Positions 33,725 to 42,036 of a stretch of DNA of 61,246 nucleotides are shown here, in pieces. The notes under the pieces are model-generated. The model was not told the DNA's origin. It saw nothing but the letters and a program-made list of their open reading frames with translations, and made no database searches. The stretch lies in the NCBI GenBank assembly GCA_903871545.1, contig CAIQHG010000050.1, forward strand, positions 1 to 61,246. Direction: 5' to 3'. The DNA is from an uncultured Burkholderiales bacterium. Lineage in GTDB: Bacteria > Pseudomonadota > Gammaproteobacteria > Burkholderiales > Burkholderiaceae_C. How positions within the stretch are numbered: position 1 is the stretch's first letter; every line of letters begins with the position of its first letter. Both the position numbers and the translations under genes were made by a program.

Positions 33725-34929
33725 CGGAGCAAAACCTCCAAGTCAAGCGCTACAAGGTTAAAGTCTTTTCCCAAACCACGGGTTTTGGTGAAATTGAGAG
33801 ATCCGCAAACAACTTAGCGCAGCTGAAAGAGGCACTGGACAACGAGAGCTATCTTTTCGTATCAGCTGAGGTCATCAACTCAGAAGTCAATTCTAGGAAA
33901 TCTACTAAATTTCCTTTGATGATCTTTTGTCAACAGCTTTTATCATTGCTGCAAGCGGGTCTTCAACTGGTTGAGGCCGTAAATACGCTTACAGAAAAAG
34001 AGCTCGATCCCAACCACCGCTGGGTACTAGACCAATTACAAACTAACCTTAGGGCGGGACTTTCTTTTTCTCAAGCCCTTTTGATGTACCCCAAAATCTT
34101 TCCCTCTATATTTCAGGCCGCCATCGAGGCAAGCGAACAAACAGGGGCCATAACAGACGCTTTAGACCGATTTGTATCTTACGAGACCCAGTTTCAGAAA
34201 TTAAAAAATAGATTAATTGGAGCAATGATTTACCCCCTTTTGTTGCTCTCTATGGGGGGACTTGTGATCGCTTTTTTACTTGGCTACGTCGTGCCTAGGT
34301 TTAGCGTCGTATTTATTGACCGACTCGACTCTATGCCCTATTTATCTGCACTGGTTATCCGGTTTGGTTTGGTCATTTCAGACAATCCCATTAAATCTTT
34401 GTTAACGCTGATCCTGGTGGTATCTTGCGCCTCGTTTATTATTATTTATCCCTCAACACGGGCGTCTTTAATAAGATTTATATCTAAATTTAGATGGCTT
34501 GGAGACCGGATTCATGCTTATGAACTGGTCCGTATTTACCGCTCACTGAGCATGCTTCTCAGGGGAGGTATTCCAGTGGTGAGATCGATGCAAATGATTA
34601 GAACGGTTGCCTCCGCCGCCTCCCAATCAAGCTTAGAGCGGGCCATCTTATCCGTAAGCGAGGGTCAGCCCTTATCGATGTCGCTTCAAAAAGTGGGCTT
34701 GACCACCATTGTCAGCGAAAGGTTATTGGCTGTCGGGGAGAGGTCGGGTCAAATGGGGGAGATGATGTCTAGGGCGGCAGATTTTCTTGACTCAGAGCTG
34801 GAGCAATCCATTGACAGGGCTGTAAAACTCCTAGAACCTTTGATGATGGTCTTTATAGGAGGGCTCATTGGTGCAATCGTCATTTTGATGTACTTGCCTA
34901 TTTTTGAGTTGGCAGACAGTATCCAGTGA
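33721..34929 (+). CDS. gspF: GspF/PilC-family inner-membrane platform protein
   Basis: This 402-residue protein is the polytopic platform protein of a type II secretion/type IV pilus machine. Two GspF domains are seen, each with a conserved helical core: FCQQLLSLLQAGLQLVEAV and LVRIYRSLSMLLRGGIPVV. Three membrane helices follow the pattern (LIGAMIYPLLLLSMGGLVIAF, SLLTLILVVSCASFIII, and LLEPLMMVFIGGLIGAIVIL at the C-terminus). The usual endings EQTGAITDALDRF and GERSGQMGEMM are present. The start overlaps gspG (ATGA). Confidence 0.95.
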   Translation: MTEQNLQVKRYKVKVFSQTTGFGEIERSANNLAQLKEALDNESYLFVSAEVINSEVNSRKSTKFPLMIFCQQLLSLLQAGLQLVEAVNTLTEKELDPNHRWVLDQLQTNLRAGLSFSQALLMYPKIFPSIFQAAIEASEQTGAITDALDRFVSYETQFQKLKNRLIGAMIYPLLLLSMGGLVIAFLLGYVVPRFSVVFIDRLDSMPYLSALVIRFGLVISDNPIKSLLTLILVVSCASFIIIYPSTRASLIRFISKFRWLGDRIHAYELVRIYRSLSMLLRGGIPVVRSMQMIRTVASAASQSSLERAILSVSEGQPLSMSLQKVGLTTIVSERLLAVGERSGQMGEMMSRAADFLDSELEQSIDRAVKLLEPLMMVFIGGLIGAIVILMYLPIFELADSIQ

Positions 34930-35009
34930 CGCTGAGTGGCTCCGCCCTTGGCTTTTGTTTGCGGCCAGAATTTTTAACGGGAGGATTTTTAAAGCTTAAA
35001 GCTTAAAGC

Positions 35010-35291
35010 TTAAGGTTTTGGGTTAGGACTTTCCTGTTGCCTTTTGGCCGCTTGTTCTGCTGCGCGGACTTGCTCCATCATCTCTTCTTTTGACAAGGGT
35101 TTGGACTGCTTTTCCAGCATAAATTTGGGAACAGGTGGAGGTGCGAATAGTGGCTCGGCCTTGTCTTTAGTTGCGGCCCCATAGGACTTAGATCCCTTGG
35201 AGGCGTCACTATCTGTTGTCGTAGTTTGACCATAAGAGAGAAGAGCCGACAGGGTCAAAAAAATGGCAGTTACGTATTTCAATGCAGGCAT
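35010..35291 (-). CDS. Small exported Lys/Pro-rich protein, unknown
   Basis: A 93-residue product (from ATG 35291; an upstream TTG at 35315 and a TTG at 35282 are alternative starts) with a signal peptide (YVTAIFLTLSALLSYGQ) and a short charged remainder: KAEPLFAPPPVPKFMLEKQSK, then the acidic/basic helix KEEMMEQVRAAEQAAKRQQE. No family is recognised. It lies on the opposite strand inside the secretion cluster, between gspF and the second pseudopilin. A run of AAGCTTA repeats (~34985-35012) overlaps its end. Small size and composition make it the least certain gene of the cluster. Confidence 0.55.
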   Translation of the reverse strand: MPALKYVTAIFLTLSALLSYGQTTTTDSDASKGSKSYGAATKDKAEPLFAPPPVPKFMLEKQSKPLSKEEMMEQVRAAEQAAKRQQESPNPKP

Positions 35292-35574
35292 CCTTTTTGT
35301 GTAATTTGGCCACAAGGCTTTAAAAAACAGTGTTTGCGGTAATTGTAATTAACAAAATTTGTCTTAAATGCTAAATAATCCCAAGTTTGGAGTTTACGGT
35401 TCAAAACCGGGTATGGGGGAATTATTTGCGCCAAAGTCCTCGTAAAAAATTCAGGCTATTCGGCTTGTACTTTTTAAAAGACCCTGGGTAACACATCAGC
35501 TCTTAACATTTGTTGTCTCGATTGAACTAAAATTTGAAGTACGTTATTTTTAATTCTCAGGAATATTTCCTTCA

Positions 35575-36084
35575 GTGCCCTATATTAGTATTCAACAACT
35601 TCCCCGACCCTCTCTGAGTAAGGCGCGGGGATTTACGCTGATTGAGATGTTAGTTGTAGTTGCGATCGTTGGTTTACTCGCAAGTGCAGCGATACCCTTC
35701 GTGCGTTACGGGGAGCACCGCCTTAAGGAGCGAGAACTCAGGATGTCACTGCGTGAGATAAGAAACGCCATTGATGCCTTTAAAAAAGCGGCCGACGAGG
35801 GCAGGATCGAGAAGAAAATTACGTCTAGCTCTTACCCAGAGAATTTAAATATATTAGTTGAAGGGGTTACAGATTTGAAATCCACAGATGAGAGAAAATT
35901 ATATTTTCTGAGGCGAATTCCAAAAGATCCGTTTTTCCCCTCCAACTCAAACTCCAAAGAGGGTTGGGGACTTAGGAGTTACGCCTCTCCCGCCAACGCC
36001 CCCCAACCTGGGGACGATGTGTACGATGTTTACTCCTTAAATCCAGGTGTTGGCAGCAACGGGGTACCTTACCGTGAGTGGTAA
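35575..36084 (+). CDS. Type IV pilin-like pseudopilin
   Basis: This 169-residue protein starts at GTG 35575 and has an 18-residue leader ending KARG, followed by FTLIEMLVVVAIVGLLASAA with Glu+5. The globular part contains RELRMSLREIRNAIDAFKKAADEG, a short-loop FLRRIPKDPFFP and GLRSYASP, and ends PGVGSNGVPYREW. The pattern R-x-I-P-x-D-P-F is shared with the next two pseudopilins, so the three look like duplicates. It overlaps the next gene by about ten bases. Probably a minor pseudopilin of the machine encoded here. Confidence 0.85.
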   Translation: MPYISIQQLPRPSLSKARGFTLIEMLVVVAIVGLLASAAIPFVRYGEHRLKERELRMSLREIRNAIDAFKKAADEGRIEKKITSSSYPENLNILVEGVTDLKSTDERKLYFLRRIPKDPFFPSNSNSKEGWGLRSYASPANAPQPGDDVYDVYSLNPGVGSNGVPYREW

Positions 36085-36490
36085 ATCAAAGACTTTGGGC
36101 TTTACACTGATTGAGCTTTTGGTGGTGATGGCCATTATTGCAACCCTATTGTCGATTGCAGTACCAAGGTACATGCGCTCTATTGATGACGCTAAAGAGG
36201 CGACCCTCAAATCAAGCCTTTCTCAAATGAGAGAGGCGATTGATCACTACTACGCGGATCTTGGTTCTTACCCCGTCAATTTGACGGATCTGATTGAAAA
36301 AAGATACCTTCGCTCCATCCCCGTAGACCCAATGACCGAGAGCGCGCAGACTTGGACATTAATTCCCCCTCCCCTTAAATCAGATGCCAACAGGCTAGAC
36401 AGCAACAAACAAGATTTGGTGACGATCTATGACGTGCGCAGCGGCGCAGTTGGCATGTCCCGAAAAGGTGAACCCTATGCCAATTGGTGA
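36074..36490 (+). CDS. Type IV pilin-like pseudopilin
   Basis: The start chosen is GTG 36074, which gives a typical short leader (MSGKSKTLG) and has GGGGT at the right distance upstream; a GTG at 36047 in frame lacks a ribosome site. The mature part begins FTLIELLVVMAIIATLLSIA with Glu+5. Further on are SSLSQMREAIDHYYADLGSYP, IEKRYLRSIPVDPMTESAQTW and GAVGMSRKGEPYANW. This end (G-x-PY-x-x-W) is nearly the same as in the previous pseudopilin. It overlaps the neighbours on both sides. Confidence 0.85.
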   Translation: MSGKSKTLGFTLIELLVVMAIIATLLSIAVPRYMRSIDDAKEATLKSSLSQMREAIDHYYADLGSYPVNLTDLIEKRYLRSIPVDPMTESAQTWTLIPPPLKSDANRLDSNKQDLVTIYDVRSGAVGMSRKGEPYANW

Positions 36491-37193
36491 GCAAAGCCAG
36501 GGAGGTTTCACCTATTTAGGGCTTTTAATCATCATCGTTTTTTTTAGCATGGGTCTAATAGGAGAGAGTCGTTTATTGGCCTCTACAGAAAAAGCGGACC
36601 GCGAGGAGCAGTTGCTTTTTGTTGGGCATCAATTTAGAAATGCGTTTAAGAGTTACGCAACTTCAGGACCTAGCGCGGGCGTCTACCCAAGCAGCCTAGA
36701 AGACCTTCTAAACGATCCAAGATCCCCAGAAATTAAAAGACATCTTAGAAAAATTTATATCGATCCCATGACTGGCAATAATCAGTGGGGGCTAATTAAA
36801 GCGCCTGAGGGAGGGGTCATGGGCGTTTATAGCTTATCTTCAAAAGAGCCATCTAAAAAAGCCAATTTCCCAACTGAGGATGTAGACATAGAGCAATTGG
36901 TCAAACAAAAACTGCAAAGCCTGAATCCAAATCCAAACCCAGACTTAACCCCTAACACTTTGAACAACGGGACCACCCAAAATAAAACCGCAAACTCACC
37001 CTGGTCCGTTAGCCCAAGTTCATCTCCAAGCCCATTGGTGTCCACCTTACAAATGCAGGGGATAGATCAAACACCGTATAGTTTTCAAGACTGGAAGTTT
37101 ATATACCGACCAGGGGGCACAGCAGGCGTTGCAATTCCCTCATCTTCAACCACCAGCACCCTTAATGTGGGTGGTGGAAGCATGTCAAACTAA
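36477..37193 (+). CDS. Divergent pseudopilin lacking Glu+5
   Basis: From ATG 36477 (good AAAAGGTG upstream; overlaps previous stop) the product is 238 residues. The leader MPIGEQSQGG is followed by FTYLGLLIIIVFFSMGLIG, so residue +5 is Gly, not Glu. Loss of Glu+5 is known for the tip pseudopilin GspK of type II systems. The globular part keeps LFVGHQFRNAFKSYATSGP, YPSSLEDLLNDPR, LRKIYIDPMTG and WGLIKAPEGGVMGVYS; the C-terminal ~100 residues are Asn/Pro/Ser/Thr-rich and probably flexible. It could cap or start the pseudopilus; this is inference. Confidence 0.82.
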   Translation: MPIGEQSQGGFTYLGLLIIIVFFSMGLIGESRLLASTEKADREEQLLFVGHQFRNAFKSYATSGPSAGVYPSSLEDLLNDPRSPEIKRHLRKIYIDPMTGNNQWGLIKAPEGGVMGVYSLSSKEPSKKANFPTEDVDIEQLVKQKLQSLNPNPNPDLTPNTLNNGTTQNKTANSPWSVSPSSSPSPLVSTLQMQGIDQTPYSFQDWKFIYRPGGTAGVAIPSSSTTSTLNVGGGSMSN

Positions 37194-37200
37194 GGTTTGC

Positions 37201-38289
37201 TTGTTTGTTTGCTTGTTTGCTTTAGGGCAACCCATTGAATTCATACAAGACGAGACCAAAGAGGCGTTGCTTGCTGCAGTATTAGATTTTTATAGACAAA
37301 GAAAAGCTATTTCTAGATCAAATATCTATAAAATGCAAACTATGAAAACAAGCGCTGAGAATAAAGCTTTAATTAGAGGCAATTTTAAAAAAAAATTGGA
37401 TTCTCTAATTATTGGTTTTCAAAAGCAAATAAGACAGCCCATTCAGGCGCTGATTGCGCATGATTACGTTTCATTGGCAACAAATTCTAATTTCAACTCC
37501 ACTCATCGCGCCGCGTCCCGCGCAATCACGACTGTTGAGACTTTTGCCTGCGAAAGCTCTTTACCGTTTAAGAAGGAGAGTTCAAATAAAGCACTTGAGG
37601 CCTTTACTCAGTGCCTGGGTAAGCTAAAAATCGAAGATCGCCGAATTAACATCTTCATCTCCGAATGCTGGAGTTACCCACTTGTTATTTCTTTAAAACA
37701 AACACAGTTGAGTGACGCTGAAGTAGAAGTCATGTTGATGGGACTATACAGAAAACAGTATCCTGAATTATTTAACGAATTAGAACTCAGTTGGGACAGG
37801 CAGGATAATCAAATCGTTTGCCTTGCTGCAATCAAAAAAGACCTTGATCATTTGAGGAATACTTTACGGGGCAAAGGCATGTCAATCGACTCCGTAAAAC
37901 CTTTGTCGCTTGAGATTCTTGCTAAACTTAAGACAAGGGAGAAATCCTATTGGATCGCAGTTGTTGAGGGGATGCAGGTTTCTCTTTTGAGGGTCGAGAA
38001 CGGTTTGATTTTAGAATGGACCACCCTTGCGTCTGAGTCCAATCTAGAGCAAGCACTTTCCTTAAATTTAATGCGACACTCATCTCGCAGCAAAGACGAT
38101 TGCAAAACATTAATGATTTTCAGCGTCTACACTAGTCCCTCAAAAACCTCAAATTTATCAATGCAAACATTAACGCACGCAAATTGGCGCGTTACGCATC
38201 TGGACATAAATGACCTACAAAAAAACGAGATGACTCGTTTAGTGGAGTCCATGCAAAAAATAAATAATAAAAATGCTTCAATCTCTTGA
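37201..38289 (+). CDS. PilM/GspL-like cytoplasmic protein (by position)
   Basis: No strong family match is visible, but the place before PilN-, PilO- and PilP-like genes is that of PilM/MshI/GspL cytoplasmic domains. The 362 residues (from TTG 37201, preceded by TAAGG) show an actin-like arrangement: a variable N-part, then RINIFISECWSYPLVISL, AAIKKDLDHLRNTLRGKGMSID and YWIAVVEGMQVSLLRVENGLI. The last two resemble the C-terminal half of such proteins. The start is unclear because the frame remains open upstream to 37129 inside the previous gene and the start region is made of TTTG/CTTG repeats (37196-37222). It overlaps the pilN-like gene by 17 bases. Confidence 0.6.
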   Translation: MFVCLFALGQPIEFIQDETKEALLAAVLDFYRQRKAISRSNIYKMQTMKTSAENKALIRGNFKKKLDSLIIGFQKQIRQPIQALIAHDYVSLATNSNFNSTHRAASRAITTVETFACESSLPFKKESSNKALEAFTQCLGKLKIEDRRINIFISECWSYPLVISLKQTQLSDAEVEVMLMGLYRKQYPELFNELELSWDRQDNQIVCLAAIKKDLDHLRNTLRGKGMSIDSVKPLSLEILAKLKTREKSYWIAVVEGMQVSLLRVENGLILEWTTLASESNLEQALSLNLMRHSSRSKDDCKTLMIFSVYTSPSKTSNLSMQTLTHANWRVTHLDINDLQKNEMTRLVESMQKINNKNASIS

Positions 38290-38830
38290 AATTAATTTCA
38301 GTCTCAGCAGAGCAGAGCGAAAAAGTCGACAAAATAGATTATTGACTTTTATCGCTGTCTTATTGACAGTGCAGGTGTGTATTTGTGCAATCCGGTTTCA
38401 ATACTTTGACAACATAAAAGCCAGCTTACTCACCGCGCAAGCTGAGCTCGTATCCAAACGCGCACAACAATCAACGCAGCAACTAAGCCCTGAGCAAGCA
38501 AAAATGGCCTTGGGCATCAACAAAATGTTCTCGCGCATCTCCATTCCATGGGAGAGTTTGATGGGAGCAATTGAGGGCGCCCGTCTGCCCTCAATCCTCA
38601 TTGAGGGCGTTTTGCCCCACCCGGAGGACGGCTCTGCAACCATTTCCTTAACGTCCCCGAAGTTTGAGGATATTTCCGAATTCACGCAAAGTTTGGAAAA
38701 TCAAGCAAATATCAAAAAAGTAACCCTCATATCTGAGAGCTTGCCACAAACCAACTCGAGAGTTACCCAGCCAGGAGAGGGTGGTAATTTAAAAGCGGTC
38801 ATCAGCGTTCAGTGGACTGCTACAAAATGA
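38273..38830 (+). CDS. PilN-like inner-membrane assembly protein
   Basis: The 185 residues have a short cytoplasmic N-terminus with the PilN-type sequence SLEINFSLSRAERKSR, one membrane helix (LLTFIAVLLTVQVCICAI, ~24-41), a coil (LLTAQAELVSKRAQQSTQQL) and a small periplasmic ferredoxin-like domain (IPWESLMGAIEGA, ILIEGVLPHPEDGSATISL, EFTQSLENQANIKKVTLIS). This is the layout of PilN/GspL periplasmic parts. It overlaps the pilO-like gene by four bases (ATGA). Confidence 0.78.
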   Translation: MLQSLEINFSLSRAERKSRQNRLLTFIAVLLTVQVCICAIRFQYFDNIKASLLTAQAELVSKRAQQSTQQLSPEQAKMALGINKMFSRISIPWESLMGAIEGARLPSILIEGVLPHPEDGSATISLTSPKFEDISEFTQSLENQANIKKVTLISESLPQTNSRVTQPGEGGNLKAVISVQWTATK

Positions 38831-39342
38831 GCACATTTCAATTCAAAAACAAAACGTTGAACTGGTTTATTTTGATAACCCTTTTGATGGGGGTACAAAT
38901 GGTGTTTGAAGTCTTATTCATCTCTCCCTTAAAAGATGAAAGCGCCCAACTTCAAAGCGATCTGACGCACTTAAGAGGTATTTCTAACTCCAGTCATACA
39001 CAAGCGGGCTCACAAGTTGCACGGCTTGAGAGCTTCTCGAACACACTTGTCCGTCTTCCAACCAAAGATGACCGCATCCTAAAATTGCATCAACTAGCCC
39101 TTGAGCAGGGTGTAACTCTAAGCAAAATAAGCTATCGCAGCGAGAATATGGGAGGATCTTTGCAAAAAGATGAGCTACAAATGGAAATAAAAGGCTCCTA
39201 CCCTGCGATAAGAGGCTACATCAGGAGTTTGCAAATAGAGGACATCGCTTTATCTATTGACTCGCTTGAGTTTAGGCAAACCAACTCACTGGGCAAAGTT
39301 TTAACCAATGCCAAGATAGTTTTATATAGCAGTGTTTCTTAA
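38827..39342 (+). CDS. PilO/MshJ-like inner-membrane assembly protein
   Basis: From the ATG that overlaps the previous stop the product is 171 residues: one membrane helix (WFILITLLMGVQMVFEVLFI), a coil (ESAQLQSDLTHLRGISN), and a PilO-like periplasmic domain with LPTKDDRILKLHQLALEQGVT, DELQMEIKGSYPAIRGYIRSLQ and IALSIDSLEFRQ. PilO and PilN form a heterodimer linking the cytoplasmic PilM and the secretin. An upstream in-frame start would overlap the previous gene further and is less likely. Confidence 0.78.
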   Translation: MSTFQFKNKTLNWFILITLLMGVQMVFEVLFISPLKDESAQLQSDLTHLRGISNSSHTQAGSQVARLESFSNTLVRLPTKDDRILKLHQLALEQGVTLSKISYRSENMGGSLQKDELQMEIKGSYPAIRGYIRSLQIEDIALSIDSLEFRQTNSLGKVLTNAKIVLYSSVS

Positions 39343-39343
39343 T

Positions 39344-39910
39344 ATGCTAAATAATCAAATTAATATTAAAAAATATATTAATCTAAGAAGTAAAAAGACT
39401 CTCATTTACCTCTTAGGATTGGGTCTCACCCTTTGGGCTGCTTGGATAGTGAGCCAAGGAGATGAGCCCACTGGCCCTGATGAGTCCTTGGTAAATACCA
39501 AAACTGTGGGCAGTAGAAATCGCGCCCAAAACAAGTCCCCTGATGCGCCGACTTTGCCCGAGAGTTGGCCCATTCACGCGGTGTCCTTAAATCCCATTGA
39601 AGATATATTTAGCCCTCCACCTCCACCGCCTCCAGTGAGTGCGAAAAATAGAAATAACGCTACCCCAGGGGGTTCGGAGTCACAGGACGGCCAGGAGGTT
39701 TCTTTCGGCTTAAAATATGTGGGTCGAATTCAAGATTCGGGACTCACTAAAGTTTTTTTTACAGACAGTGAGAATAAGGTGATTACGGTCAAAGTGGGAC
39801 AAATGATCACTCCACAATGGCGATTGATTAATGCAGATATTAAGAAAATTGTGATCAAAAACACAAAAAATCAACAAGAATACAAAGTTGAGCTGGAAGC
39901 AACCGAATGA
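39344..39910 (+). CDS. PilP/GspC-like periplasmic linker protein
   Basis: This 188-residue protein has one membrane helix near the N-terminus (TLIYLLGLGLTLWAAWIV), a disordered stretch with a run of prolines (FSPPPPPPPVS), and a C-terminal HR-type domain (FGLKYVGRIQDSGLTKVFF ... KVGQMITPQWRLI ... IVIKNTKNQQEYKVEL). Domains of this kind in PilP and GspC contact the secretin's N0 domain. The ATG at 39344 is two bases after the previous stop; it overlaps the secretin gene by four bases. Confidence 0.75.
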   Translation: MLNNQINIKKYINLRSKKTLIYLLGLGLTLWAAWIVSQGDEPTGPDESLVNTKTVGSRNRAQNKSPDAPTLPESWPIHAVSLNPIEDIFSPPPPPPPVSAKNRNNATPGGSESQDGQEVSFGLKYVGRIQDSGLTKVFFTDSENKVITVKVGQMITPQWRLINADIKKIVIKNTKNQQEYKVELEATE

Positions 39911-41970
39911 ATTTACGCTATATCGCTTTTTTTGTATTACTGTCTTTACTGGCCTCTTGCGCAGGAACCGGCGCCTATAGAAGAGGAAAAGAACAGTCTG
40001 AGCAAGGCAACTGGTCTGGTGCGATCGATAGCTTTAGTGAAGCGGTTAAAAAGTACCCTGAAAACGCTCAGTACTCAATTGCATTAAAAAATGCGAAAGA
40101 GATGGCTGTTAACACCTTACTTGCTGAAGCGGCTTCATATACCGAGCGACAACCTCAAAAAGCTGTTGAGGTTTTTCAAAAGGTGTTGACGCTCTCGCCC
40201 TTAAACCAAAAAGCTATAGACGGCATCACATCAATAGAGAAGGCGCAGGCGATTAAAAAACTTTTTGACGAAGCCAAAAGAGCCGCCTCCTCGGGTCGGG
40301 AGCAAGAGGCAAAAGCCAAATTTAACAAGGTGCTCAGCATGGAGCCCACCAATGTAGGGGCTCGAAACGCGCTTCGTGAATTAGATGAGAAGTTGGGTAA
40401 GCCTCACGGCATGGTTAGTTTAGATTTGAATTTTCGGAAAAAAATATCACTTGTTTTTAGAGACACAACGCTTAGAGTTGTTTTAGATGCGTTATCGGAA
40501 AATAACAATATAAATTTCATTACCGACAAAGATTTAAGGCAAGACACAAAAGTCTCTGTATTTTTACGAGAAGTGCCGTTTCAAGAGGCTTTAGATCAAA
40601 TCATGAGCTCTAACGGGCTTGACTATAAAATTGTTAACAAAAACACCATACTGATTTACCAAAATATACCCATTAAGGTTCGCGATTACAAAGATCTGAT
40701 GATTCGCAATTTCTTTATTGCCAATGCAGATGTCAAACAGCTTACAGCCATGCTGAAGACTGTTTTAAAGGTAAAAGACATCTACACTGATGAGAAACGA
40801 AACATCATCGTAATTAGAGACACGGCGGAGGTCTTAAAGGTGGCTGAAATGCTGATAGCAGCCGAGGATCAACCCGAGCCGGAAGTGCTCCTTGAAGTGG
40901 AGATTCTTGAGTTTGATCACACACGCGGGGACTCCATTGGAGCTCAATTTACGCCCCAAGTCACTTTTGGAGTCGCAAACCCTATTACTCTAAGCGCTTT
41001 AAATGGGGTTGGCCAAAACAGTATTAATGTGGGCGGGCTGGGGACAGCGCTCACTCTTAATTTACAAAAACAAATCGGACTCATCCACATCTTAGCCAAT
41101 CCAAGAATTCGGGTGCGCAACAAAGAGAAAGCTAAGTTTCACATCGGAGATAAAGTTCCCGTCATAACGGCTACAACCTACCCGGGCTCTTTGACAGGTG
41201 CAACCACCTCCTCAGTGAGTTACTTGGATGTGGGTATTAAACTAGAGTTTGAGCCTTCAGTTCAATTAGACGACGACGTCATTATTAAAACGACTCTTGA
41301 AGTCAGCTCCATTACAAACACGATCACCAACGGCGGCACGACAGCCTACCAAGTGGGAACTAGAAACGCTGCGACCACACTCACCCTGCGAGATAACGAA
41401 ACTCAGGTGCTCGCCGGTCTACTCAACACGGATAACGAGTCAACTACAAACGAGTTGCCAGGCCTGTCCGACATTCCCCTATTGGGTAATATATTTAGCA
41501 ACAAGGCCAACAAAAATTCAAGAAAAGAGATTCTTCTCTCTATCACACCTCGGATTGTGCACAACCTGCACCGTCCCACTGATGATTTAATTGAGGTTAA
41601 CTCTGGCCCTGACGCGGGTAGACAAACCAGCAACGGCCAACCTACTCCAATCCCTGCGTATAACCCACCCCCTCCCCCTCAAAACACCGCAAATAGGCCC
41701 GCTGGTGTTTCTGGCTCTTCAATCACTCCAATTAGTGGTGCCTCATTCAGTACTTTAACGACCCCAATGGGTGGGTCTGCTACGACGTCTAGTTTTAGCT
41801 CATCGACTACGGATTCTTTTAGCAGCCCTGGAGGCTCCACGGCGGGCACGCCGGCCTCTTCAAGTTCGAGTGGCAGTGGATCAGCAAGCACGCCCCCAAC
41901 CCCCGCACCGCTATTTGAAACGCCCCCCGGGGTAGGTTCAGTGACTAGGCCGCCTACGCCAGGAAACTAA
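39907..41970 (+). CDS. TPR-containing lipoprotein secretin (GspD/PilQ/MshL type)
   Basis: The 687-residue outer-membrane secretin starts with a lipoprotein signal (FFVLLSLLASCAG). It has tetratricopeptide-like helices at ~25-165 (EQGNWSGAIDSFSEAVKKYP, KAVEVFQKVLTLSPLNQKA, EQEAKAKFNKVLSMEP), an STN/N0 domain (ISLVFRDTTLRVVLDALS ... VPFQEALDQIM), an N1 domain (FFIANADVKQLTAMLKTVL ... RNIIVIRD), and the secretin core with VLLEVEILEFDH, LANPRIRVRNKEKAKFHIGDKVP, SSVSYLDVGIKLEFEP and NELPGLSDIPLLGNIF. The C-terminal ~110 residues are Pro/Ser/Thr/Gly-rich. Lipidation suggests it needs no separate pilotin. Confidence 0.94.
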   Translation: MNLRYIAFFVLLSLLASCAGTGAYRRGKEQSEQGNWSGAIDSFSEAVKKYPENAQYSIALKNAKEMAVNTLLAEAASYTERQPQKAVEVFQKVLTLSPLNQKAIDGITSIEKAQAIKKLFDEAKRAASSGREQEAKAKFNKVLSMEPTNVGARNALRELDEKLGKPHGMVSLDLNFRKKISLVFRDTTLRVVLDALSENNNINFITDKDLRQDTKVSVFLREVPFQEALDQIMSSNGLDYKIVNKNTILIYQNIPIKVRDYKDLMIRNFFIANADVKQLTAMLKTVLKVKDIYTDEKRNIIVIRDTAEVLKVAEMLIAAEDQPEPEVLLEVEILEFDHTRGDSIGAQFTPQVTFGVANPITLSALNGVGQNSINVGGLGTALTLNLQKQIGLIHILANPRIRVRNKEKAKFHIGDKVPVITATTYPGSLTGATTSSVSYLDVGIKLEFEPSVQLDDDVIIKTTLEVSSITNTITNGGTTAYQVGTRNAATTLTLRDNETQVLAGLLNTDNESTTNELPGLSDIPLLGNIFSNKANKNSRKEILLSITPRIVHNLHRPTDDLIEVNSGPDAGRQTSNGQPTPIPAYNPPPPPQNTANRPAGVSGSSITPISGASFSTLTTPMGGSATTSSFSSSTTDSFSSPGGSTAGTPASSSSSGSGSASTPPTPAPLFETPPGVGSVTRPPTPGN

Positions 41971-42036
41971 AGACGCCTACTAAATGAAAGCGTGATACAA
42001 CAAACTGGCCAAGTAATTAGCCATCAATGATCTACT

